64,000 nucleotides of DNA from Hemicentrotus pulcherrimus (Eukaryota > Echinodermata > Echinoidea > Camarodonta > Strongylocentrotidae), in contig BEXV01000066.1 of the NCBI GenBank assembly GCA_003118195.1, positions 231,476 to 295,475 of the forward strand, in the 5' to 3' direction. The notes below the pieces were generated by a model. It was given only the letters and a program-made list of their open reading frames with translations, was not told the origin of the DNA and did no database searches. The translations under genes were made by a program, and so were the position numbers. Positions 54,451 through 64,000 of this stretch are shown piece by piece; position 1 is the stretch's first letter; each line of letters begins with the position of its first letter.

Positions 54451-54493
54451 GGTATGAATGGAGCTATATATATAGCTCCGCTCCATTCATACC
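54451..54493. repeat. Perfect 14-bp hairpin with palindromic loop
   Basis: GGTATGAATGGAGC (54451-54464) and its exact complement GCTCCATTCATACC (54480-54493) enclose a short AT loop. The segment 54460-54479, GGAGC(TA)5GCTCC, is itself a perfect palindrome overlapping the left arm, so two foldings compete. Confidence 0.85.
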
Positions 54494-55137
54494 GTCTCTG
54501 TCGGTATCTCTCGACTGACGCAGCCATTAATCATGTTTTAATGTTACCAGTATTACCCTGCTTCATTATCATCACATCAGTGATAACAAAATGAATCATC
54601 AAGAGTTCTTGAAATGTTTGTCATTGCTACAATCTTAACAAATGTGTGAGGATGTAATACTGTATTCATATTTCATCACTTCATTTTGAAATTCAGTATT
54701 TGCGGCGATCCGGAGAACATCATCAGTTTATCCGGGAAGAAAGTCTGTGAGCAATTTTCAGGAAGACGCTGGAATTAACTTTCAAAATGCGGTTGACTTG
54801 CGCGACATTTTGTCCAAGAGGCTTAGAGGAAATGTTTCGAGAGCTGACCGGATAGACTGTCTCTCTCTTTCTGACTATACAAGATTACACATCGAAACCC
54901 ATCCCAAATGGCGAGTAGCATAAAATAGGTGGAACGGTTATGCTTTCTCCGTTTCAGCTTTTGTCGCTTTCCATGATAAGTTGCAAATATTTTCATGAAT
55001 CCTCTACCTTTTTTTACCCTATATTATTTTGCAATTGCTTAAAGGGGGTAGATAACAATTGAGCTTAGAAATATTTGCATCAGCTGGTGACTCTATACTG
55101 AGAGAAAGAAAGCATGTACATGTATGAAACCTCGATC

Positions 55138-55408
55138 AAGATGTTATGGACAAAGTCTCCACTAAAAGACTCAAATATTTTGGCCACGTCCTAAGAATGA
55201 AACCCACAAGATACCCCAAAATTGACGTTAAAAAGAAATGTCACTGGAAATCGACCCAGAGGCCGTCCACCCAAAAGATTGGCTTGACTGCATCTCAGAG
55301 GACTGCAAAGCAAGCAAGAAGTACTTGGTATACCATCACCATACAGAAGCCATCGCGAAGCCCCTGGCCTGCGTGGACGGCCTAAGTCACTAAGTATAAA
55401 GTATAAAG
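55138..55408 (+). mobile_element. LINE reverse-transcriptase C-terminal remnant
   Basis: Conceptual peptide DKVSTKRLKYFGHVLRM, then (after frameshifts) RPRGRPPKR and WLDCISEDCKA. This is the conserved end of many non-LTR retrotransposon ORF2 proteins (R-x-x-x-F-G-H-V-x-R-M ... G-R-P-x-x-x-W-x-D-x-I). It ends near a stop followed by a GTATAAA repeat tail. Several frameshifts make it inactive. Confidence 0.75.
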
Positions 55409-57610
55409 CGTGAAGCAAGATTAATCTGGAAACAAAAATGATGCATCACACGATTATGTTGATTAATTAGACTAAAACAAGTAAGAGCTCTACCTCAAAA
55501 ACCATTATTAATATTTTCACCCCCCCCCTCTCTCTCTCTCTTATGTGACTTAGGACGGTCTAAAAGTTAAAATCCATTATCCTATTTTAACGAATTAGTG
55601 CTATGAAATGGCCCATCCACTTGTCAGATTCTTTCCGATTCATATCTTCGACCTGACCCCGAAATTGTCACGGACCTGTCGGTCCATCCAATAGAACACC
55701 ATGCAGCGTCATCGTAGGATGTGGTTAATATAATGGTGGACCTATTCATGAGCATGCATATTTATCTCATCATTGTGATACTTAAGATAAGTTGGAAGTT
55801 ATTAAAGAACGTAAACTTGCCCAGATGACATAAATGTGGTTTAAGCCTTAATCATTATTCAAACCACCTATTACAATAACAACAAAGAAGTCCGAAATAT
55901 GGGATAAACCAAACATGTTCGTTTCGTCATGAGGTTAAAAAATCAGTCGTTTAGTCTACAGCTAAGGTTGAAACCACTTTCATTTTCAGCGTAAAGACTA
56001 TCAACTACACGCATTTTAAACATAAAATATAGCTGTCCAATCGCGGAATTCAAGACGAACAATTCTCCAGTTAGATGTTTCGCATTGAGATCACACATGG
56101 TTAGATCGAGGTAAAGGGTTGTACATCTCGAAAGAATGTAATATGATATGAGACAAACGCTCCACGGTGCAGGGTAGAGGCATATATCTTTTTCTTATCA
56201 TGCTTATGGGGTATACGAAATAGGGTCTTTTGAACCCCCTTTACTTAATATCTCATATTTTTCAATGTTTTTTTCCCCTGTTCTTCCGTGCAGCCAACTG
56301 TCCCAAATTTCTCATTAGAAGGACACCACCTCTTTTCGTTTCGAAAACGAGGTTTTAGCCCTGCGGCTTTTATTTAACTTTTTCTAGCAAGCTCTATGAC
56401 TCTGTAGGCGAGAAGACTATAAGCTATTTGCTTTCCACCAATTAATAACCAAATGAAATGACGGAAACGAAAAGGGTCCATATACGGATGGAGTTGTAAT
56501 CAAAATAGATGTAGGGGGCCTTTTTCTTTTGATAGGAAATGCCTAGTTACATATTCTCAAGTTTAAATAAAGTCTTGAACTGACTTCTCAAATTCAAATT
56601 CAAATATATACATGTAAAGCGCGCGGTCGACACAGTGCAGCGCCCTCACAAGCATCTAACAAGATCTATTCAGTTTTCATATCTTTTGAGGAATTTTGAG
56701 GTGTGCAGCATCCTTCACAAAATAGAAGAAGTTAGTATTCAATCATTCTGGAGAGCCACTTTCATCAACACATTTGTGTGAAGGCACCCAGATGACACAA
56801 TACAAATGTTGAGTGGACTTTGTTTTGATTTTGGTTGATCTTAATCACGTTTGCCTATGTCTATCGCTGGACAGGCTGAACTTCCAATGGTACCGTAGAT
56901 AAATCGAAAGATGTGGGCCACTGATTGGGTAGGACGCCGTTTTTGAAACCTGCAGGATGACCACGGATGATCAAGACACAAACTGCTTTGAAAGCCCGTA
57001 ATATGGGTGTCTTAGACATATTTAGTGGCAGCTGTTTTAACTATTATACAGATTTCAAACATTATTTGTCCACAGAAAGGGCTTACCGCTACAATGCAGT
57101 TCCTAGTTTCACTACCTATATGTCTTATAGGTTAGCTTGTCAACATGATTGTTTAATATTACATTTATTTAAAAGTTTACTTCTGTATATATATTTTTAT
57201 ATTGTGTTTATCCAGGGCCCTCACGGACAGCACTTTTTTCACCAGATGAGGCAACCCTGTCAAATAACGTTTACTTGTTAAAAGATATACCGTACTGTCA
57301 CGTTCAGAAAATGCTTATTTGAAATTCCAGTTCATGATTCTGACAATGACCAAGTTTTTCATTTATCGACACTTTAAAGAATTTAAGTAATTGTAATCCA
57401 TCCTTCGGATATAATTTGCTTAAAGATAACTTGAGTTCTGGTTAAAAAAAAAAAATTCTCACAGAATCAAACGAAACTTACACTGAATGTTCAAGATTAC
57501 AAATAAGTGTCATTTGCCAACAATTTTGGTAAAAAAATGTATACTGGCTCAGTAATGAGCATAGAAAGATAAGGAAATCAAGGTTACTACTAGCCCAGAC
57601 ACCATATTTG
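55409..57610. other. No gene seen; short CT tract
   Basis: Holds a CCCCCCC(TC)n tract at about 55520-55540 and a possible SINE-like fragment with TGTAAAGCGC at about 56614. The 104-codon frame at 56967-57281 has no recognised domain. Confidence 0.4.
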
Positions 57611-57810
57611 TGTAGTCCCATATACATCTTTTTGTGTACAGTGCTTGATACTTTACCAAGACTGGGTCAAATTTATTATGATTTTGATGACTCCAGAACC
57701 TTGCAGTATACACCAATACTTACATGCTACATAATCAACTTTTTCTGATCCATTCCACACCTTTTCTTTCACAATGCAATCGCATGACCAGAACTCACCG
57801 TTATCTTTAA
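57611..57810. mobile_element. Half-length copy, TTAA element family B
   Basis: Collinear with the right half of 47444-47817, from GTAGTCCCATATACATC through CCAGAACCTTGCA to ATCTTTAA. It begins at the same internal breakpoint as the 40231 copy. Confidence 0.75.
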
Positions 57811-58222
57811 GAAATGGACATAAATCTGAAAATGTCACATAAAGAGTAGCGGCCGGTCATGCAAACGCGTCTTACAGGTGCCACAGTTAGCGGTATCTTT
57901 AATGATCAATCCGGAAGTATTCGGCTCGAGATATGCATCTATCAGGAAGACATTCAACGTGCATGTGACATGATGTGACCAACAGTTATCCCCATATGCA
58001 CACGCACACACAAGGACACACACCATCATACGCACAAGCACACACAACCGCACCCTACCCACACCCACAAACACTTTGGAAAATACGTAATATAAGAAAT
58101 TAGCAATAAACGTTTAAAATCATCCATAAACGCATATTCAGTCATCCAACTGGACCTCATTTGATTATAAATCAATATAAATATTAATATTTCATAGACC
58201 CATTCTCTTTAGTACGAACTCT

Positions 58223-58679
58223 TTAAAGACCCACTGCACTACTTTTAGCTGCTAGCTCCCTCTCTATATTAAACAATGCCTAATCGGTGACTATTGGTCC
58301 CCCATGATCCTCTTTTTCTTATGTTAACTGAGAGCCGAGTTGATGAGATAACCACCTGTCAGGTGACCTTACAGGGCGGTCTAATCCCTCATGTAAACTA
58401 GTAATGATAAGCTTTAAAGGCATCGCGGTCTCATGAGAACTAGAAGAACATTAAACTCTAATAAGTTCATGTCATTATATGGATCTTAAAACTTATCAAC
58501 ACTAGTGTGGCTAGGAGGGATTAGACCACACAGCGAGGTCACTGACAGGTGGATATCTCATCAACTCAGCTCTCAAATAACATAAAAAATAGAGGATCAT
58601 GGGGACGAACATGCACCGATTGGGGAAGTTTTATATATAGAGGGAGCAAATAGCTACTAGTAGGACAGTGGGGCTTTAA
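58223..58679. mobile_element. 457-bp TTAA foldback element, family C
   Basis: Left end TTAAAGACCCACTGCACTAC and right end GGACAGTGGGGCTTTAA are inverted. The arms remain complementary, with mismatches, for about 165 bases (for example GTTGATGAGATA/TATCTCATCAAC and the GGTCTAATCCCTC block). A centre of about 120 bases separates them. Bounded by TTAA. Non-coding. Confidence 0.88.
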
Positions 58680-59253
58680 GCTTACACACAATTCTTAACG
58701 TTGGAAGAAAATAACAACTTCAGAATGTTTAGCTGAATCAAGACCTTGCAAAAAGGCCCAGGGTTATTTTATCATTGAATAATAATTGATTTAAGGATGA
58801 ACTATTACCGTCGCCCGAACACGTGACATTAGCAGATTTGAAAAAGCTACATGCTCTTGCCTAATTTCACACTTAGCAAAAGAAACATTTCGTTAAAGTA
58901 CATGTAATTGATTGGACGCTAATGCCGGCTCCCAATTGGCATGACTCGATCTCATGAATGGTAATGTAGAATGTGATCAGGAAAATAATTAGGTCAGCTA
59001 AATATACATGGAAATTGTCCGGTAATATAGGTTTCCTCTGAGCTGACAGAATTTGCTTTAAACTCAGAGCAGTTTACAGTGAATGTTGGAAAACTTTCCT
59101 TTCATAGTTACTGATTGGTCAGATGCAGTATTGGAATAACTTCTATTTTCTCATCCTACATTTCGTCGAAAAGTTATATGTTCCTTTAAACTTCGGTATT
59201 CATATTTTCTATGTCTATCACTTCCGCCGTAAGTCCACCTTTTCTTTGGCTTC

Positions 59254-59631
59254 TTAAAGGTAAAGACCAGTTATGGTCATGCGATTGCATTGTGAAAGAA
59301 ACGTTGTGGAATCGATCAGAAAAGGTTGATCATCTAGCATCTAGCATCATTCTGCAAGGTTGTGGAATCATCAAAATGATAAGAAATTTGGCCCATTCTT
59401 CGTAAAGTTACAAGCACTATACACAGAAAGATGTATACGGGACTACCCTATATCTCTCACAGACCATGCGAGAAACAAATTTACCAAATATATGAATTAG
59501 TAGGCGGTTTCCCGGCGAATTTTGTATCATCATGTATTAGTCAAAATATATTCTTTCACATGATTGGTAATGAGAGCTTCCATTTCATTTTTTAAAATTG
59601 GGGCGTTTCCAATACTGGTCTTTACCTTTAA
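59254..59631. mobile_element. TTAA-flanked inverted-repeat element, family B, full copy (opposite orientation)
   Basis: Bounded by TTAAAGGTAAAGACCAGT and its inverse. It aligns along its whole length as the reverse complement of 47444-47817. The 64-codon frame inside is spurious. Confidence 0.9.
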
Positions 59632-60017
59632 TGTATTTATTGACTTTTTAAAGAATACCAATAGCAGCAACTCAACTTTTCCCTATTCCATCATTCGTCG
59701 CTTTTAAAATCCTTTATTTCTTCTGGTGAATTCCTTCTATTTTTTTCATCGCCTACTTTCTTGATCTAATGATCATAAGATTTTTGGTTTCCCTTTTTAG
59801 CTTGAAATCTGAACAGTACGTCCCATAGCTTAGATGAATAAGTTCGAACAGAATCTATGGGGTGTGGTTGCAATACTTACCTTGAGTGGCTGATGATAAG
59901 TAGATAGCTTTCTCAATTCACGGGCCTCATTTTGACCTCTCAGGAGCCCACTATCTGTATCAGTTATCTCTCTTTTCTCCTTCCTACTTCCTTTCGCTTC
60001 TACCCGTTCCCTCTCCA

Positions 60018-60019
<2 letters not shown>

Positions 60020-60056
<37 letters not shown>
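60020..60056. repeat. Compound (CT)n(CA)n microsatellite
   Basis: CT dinucleotides switching directly to CA dinucleotides. Confidence 0.95.
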
Positions 60057-60059
<3 letters not shown>

Positions 60060-61330
60060 TCACTTCTCTGTTCTCTAATTCTACCCTGTCTCTTTCTCTA
60101 TCTAACCGTCATATCCCCCTCTTTATCTTTCCTATTCTCCCCCACTCGCTTTGACCCGTTACTGGCAAGAGATTAAAGACTGTCGCTGCTTATTTTTTAT
60201 TTAAGTAAGACATTGACACAAAACCATAATGAAGAAATAAATACAACCACCAACCATGTTTATTAATCTGACTATAACCCAACGGAATTAGCAATGGATG
60301 GTATTCAACCGTCTTGATCTTTATATCCTTTATTTTGTTTAATGATAATAAAAAAAATCATGAGATCCAAGCCAAGAAGTAAACCCCGAAAACGTTGAAA
60401 GAGCACGAAGATAGGAAACAGGTGGTTGATTCTTTCCTTCTTGATTGTCCAACTCGTTCACTTTCTACCCCGGATGCGTAAAATTTGATGAGCCATGTTA
60501 TACCCTGCGGGAAAGATTTCGCTTGGCCTTTTAAACAATACGCCAAATGTCACGTCTGGTGAAGGGGCAGATTGTCAACATGCACTGACGGGGTTAGGGA
60601 CACTTGCACGTATTACTCATCGTTTTCTTCATCCTTGAATGTAAATGATATATATATTATCAGATATAAACATTTTTTTTCTTCAATAACAAACGGAAAT
60701 CTTACCAATGATCGCTTAGTAAAGGATTTATTTATGAAACTTAAAGTTAAGGTTTAAAAAAAAAGGTGGAAACAAAATCGGTTGGATAAGTTGACTCGAA
60801 GCTCGGAGTGAAGGACGCGATTTGGTATTGTCTTCAAAACAAATTGTGTTTTATATATATAAATTTGGATCTCGCAAATGTTAATACCGACTGACCATTT
60901 ATGGCGAAATATTTAGTCCTTAGATTTGGTATTTTGATGTCGCAACATACTCTGCTGTAGGATAAATACGGCATTGTTCCTTTAACGTTTGTAGGTCCTT
61001 CTTTCGCTTTGAACATGATGAATATGACTATTGTTCAGTGTCCTCGTAAGAGAGGTAATTAAATTATTATCATGATTTACAACATCCGATCAAACCAAAG
61101 AGGAGAACTTGACAATCTTGCTTGTCAGGTTTCAGCCATTTAGGGTACTTCCCCTATGTAACATATGTTTGCAATTATTGAATAGCCCTATTATCATACC
61201 TATGCATGGGTCATGACGATGGTTCGCATGTAAACATGGGCGCCAAGCGAAAACGTTTCATGAAATGTAAAAAGTGCATCTATCTCAATATAACAACATA
61301 TAGGATCTCACTGATCATGACGGGTTTCAC

Positions 61331-61354
61331 GTGTGTGTGTGTGTGTGTGTGTGT
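61331..61354. repeat. (GT)n microsatellite
   Basis: Twelve uninterrupted GT dinucleotides. Confidence 0.97.
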
Positions 61355-64000
61355 CCTTTACTAATTTGGGACATGATGTTTACAGTAATTAAAATTTGTG
61401 TCGATTTTGGTTCTTCATAAACATTTCATGGGCATAAAGTTTTGTTCTTGTACCTGGATAAACCTTGTGTGCCTGCCAATAGATTGTGAACGAATCCCCC
61501 GAACTTGTTTTATAATCAGTTGAATTTCGTCAATTATAATCCCAGGTCAGACATCTCGCTAAAAACCATGCAAATCCGAGCATCATGCTAGTCTATATTG
61601 TAGTAAGAATATTATGAAATACGTCTGTGGAAAGAAAATTAGATTACGCTCAAACTTGATCAAAACTTCAGAATGACGTAGTTCTCACGATGGCGTCATG
61701 CAGCAATTGTCCTAAAAGACATGTTTTAAAACATCGTTTGAATTAGAAACACATTGCATTGTAAGTGAATTACAGTTAGACACATTTATGAATGAGGCGC
61801 ATTTATATGGCATTGCCGGTTTTTGTCGTACTTTGATTTTTGTTTTCTTTTGTCTCCTTTCGTGTCTATGCTGTATCGCGTTTCCTAATTCCCTCTTATT
61901 TTACCTTAAATAAAATGGGAAAGTAATAAAAACTACTCTTTTCGACGTCAAAAACATACTGTCTTTATTCATTAGAGTTTGTTTGAAGTCAATCAATGAG
62001 AGGAAATTAATGAAGAAACCACAAAGACTAAATCCCAGAGGCTTGGCCTCCAGATGAGAAAGAATGCTCAGTAAATAGACTTTAAAGTCACACTCTCAAA
62101 ATCCTAAACTTGGCATAGAGTTTTGCCTTTGTCTCTTATAATGTTTCAAGAGATATCAAGTATGCTTCTAATCTATTGAAAATCCGAATCACATTTGAAT
62201 CAAATGTGTGTACTGTTCTTTTCTGCATATAATTGTTTTCCTAAATTACTTAATCGTATGCAAAAAGAAAATAGGGAAAATGTTTGGAAAGACATTTAAA
62301 AGCACAGTAAAATGTCAAGAGCTAGTCGACCAGATCAAACCAAATCGATTAAAACAAGGAGGCAAATGAAGTGGTTCTTTAAAACTCTTTTCACGAGTCT
62401 TTGAAAAATTTTAACATTTACTGTAAAATGTATTCATTAAATCATATGTTTTCATTGAAATACTTTGACGGGAAGCTGTATCATACCTGATCTAATCTTC
62501 GTACTGTGTGAGTATTACTCACATTGGTCGAGGATTTCGTCTCGCTACATTTGTAATTTGGACTAAATTCGATTGGTCTAGACCCCTATTAGTCAAAATC
62601 TTACTCACCAAGCTTTTGTTGATTAAATAACGAAGTCAATCACCCAGCGGTACCACCAAACTTAATCTCTCTCTTTTTTCAGTAATAAGATGTAGTTGGA
62701 GGGGTGTCTTTGATCAGGAAAAGTATCTCTGTCTCTTTCGAGCAAAAAGTTGTCCATGTCAAAAGGAATGTTGCAAAAGTTTCATTTTCCAACTCATAAA
62801 GATTAAGTTTTTAGTGTTTCACGATTAAATTTATAAGTTGTAATCAAATTTGGAGAAGATTGATTATCATGCACGCTTTTCTCAAATTTCATATTTCTTA
62901 ATATGTTACTGTAACTATTTAACATGAAACCAACCTAAGATGTCGCCCATGTGTTTTATGGTGTATGTCTAAATGATGGCTAGCATATGTTGACTTTAAG
63001 TGGTAGGCCAAGTAAAAGAAAACAATCTTTTAATTTTTGTCAATAGCCTGTATAAAAAGATTTAATCATTCTGCCCCCTTAACTACATACTGCAATAATT
63101 CTGAAGTTGAAAAAAAATCATTTTAAAAATCTTTGTTTTACTGTTCAAAAAAGGTTTCTTAGATCATTAATGAAATACGCTGTTCTTATTTCACTTCATA
63201 TTTGGACGTGCAAAATATACCTGTTGCAGTTTAGTGAATTGATAAGCGAGAAGGCTGTTCATCGTTGGTTGTGACTGTCTGACTTAGTGAGTCATGGTCC
63301 CAGAGGGGTAGAGAAAGGTGCAAGTTTGTCTTTTATTGAAAAACAAAGTGATGGGTATTAATTGTATGCAAAATATGTTATTCAGCAGTGCTATCCTAAC
63401 TGATCATGGTTTTATGTCAGTGAACAATTGTGAATCCTATCAATTACAATAATCTTTGTGTTATAATATGAACCACCTGATGTGTTTTATCACTGAGTAT
63501 GAAAGGAACAGAAGAATGGCATGGTAGGGAAGGAGGACAAAAACATGCAATGTTTTTGATGCATTCTGACAGGCCTTATTGCATTTATTTGTTCTTTATC
63601 CGACGAGTTGCTTCCAAGGGTATAAACATTGAACTTGAGAAATATTGTGTCCTTTCCGATATTGAATGTCGTCTTCATACAGTCAGATTGGCATATCATT
63701 TAAGTAGAAAAAAAAATCACCAAGAACTGAAACGAGCTTTAACAAACAAGAGATAAATTTTATATATTACAAAAAAGGACATGTCTTCAAATACTAAGGA
63801 AAAAATCTCGAGAAAAATAATAACTAGATAAACACTGAAACAAACGTATTGACCTTAATATCAAAACATAATTGCTTGGATTTTCATCTATATCATTAAC
63901 TTGATATTTAAAAGGGAGATCAATGTATTAATTTCCTAATGAAAAAACAAGCATGAGCATGAATAACTTTGGTTTAACATTGATGGTTCATTTTAGTTTT

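Larger units (their letters stand above)
53227..64000 (+). other. Probable first intron of the second gene; no coding exon seen
   Basis: Begins with GTAAGT and continues past the window edge. Contains a TA run (53456-53478), a hairpin (54451-54493), a LINE remnant (55138-55408), TTAA elements (57611-57810, 58223-58679, 59254-59631) and microsatellites (55522-55540, 60020-60056, 61331-61354). From 61355 to 64000 nothing beyond AT-rich sequence was recognised. Confidence 0.4.

Noticed and set aside
54680..54915. MNNL-like second exon for the downstream gene after a TTCAG acceptor at about 54693
   Set aside because: All frames hit stops quickly and the cysteine pattern does not match the MNNL domain.

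Overview
The window looks like nuclear DNA from a deuterostome invertebrate, most likely an echinoderm and probably a sea urchin. This is inferred from three things: the AT-rich base composition, the tRNA-derived SINEs and dense GA/CT microsatellites, and an intron-split gene for a Delta/Serrate-type protein with very many EGF repeats. No bacterial or organellar features were seen. There is one 589-base assembly gap (38726-39314) and one isolated N (36374).

The dominant feature is one plus-strand gene, 7143-37062, rebuilt here as 12 coding exons. All splice sites are GT-AG, all phases match, and the coding total is exactly 3,510 codons. The protein is a giant Delta-like membrane protein. In order it has a signal peptide, an MNNL-type N-terminal domain, a DSL domain, 82 EGF repeats (80 of them in one 9.1-kb exon), a SEA-like juxtamembrane domain, one transmembrane helix and an 11-residue cytoplasmic tail. 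The frame is intact except for three in-frame TGA codons, and each TGA sits exactly where an EGF cysteine is expected. The repeats are locked at 38 residues for 72 consecutive units. They carry calcium-binding, Asp/Asn-hydroxylation, O-glucose and (in about 47) O-fucose motifs. These are the same modifications known from Notch and its ligands.

The introns and flanks are full of small mobile elements. They include a three-level nest in intron 8 (a LINE 3' end inside a TTAA-flanked element, itself interrupted by a 763-bp hairpin element), a foldback element inside a tRNA-SINE in intron 4, and three families of TTAA-bounded inverted-repeat elements.

From about 37.5 to 52.8 kb no convincing gene was found. 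That stretch holds repeats, a candidate minus-strand exon (49557-49692), and a cluster of eight copies of a 16-base word (TGTTTCGGACGTTACA) in both orientations between 41.6 and 44.6 kb. At 53185-53226 a second signal-peptide first exon, ending in phase 0 like that of the giant gene, follows a CpG-richer stretch. It may start a tandem paralogue whose other exons lie past the right edge. The last 10.8 kb would be its first intron, holding a LINE remnant, foldback elements and microsatellites.
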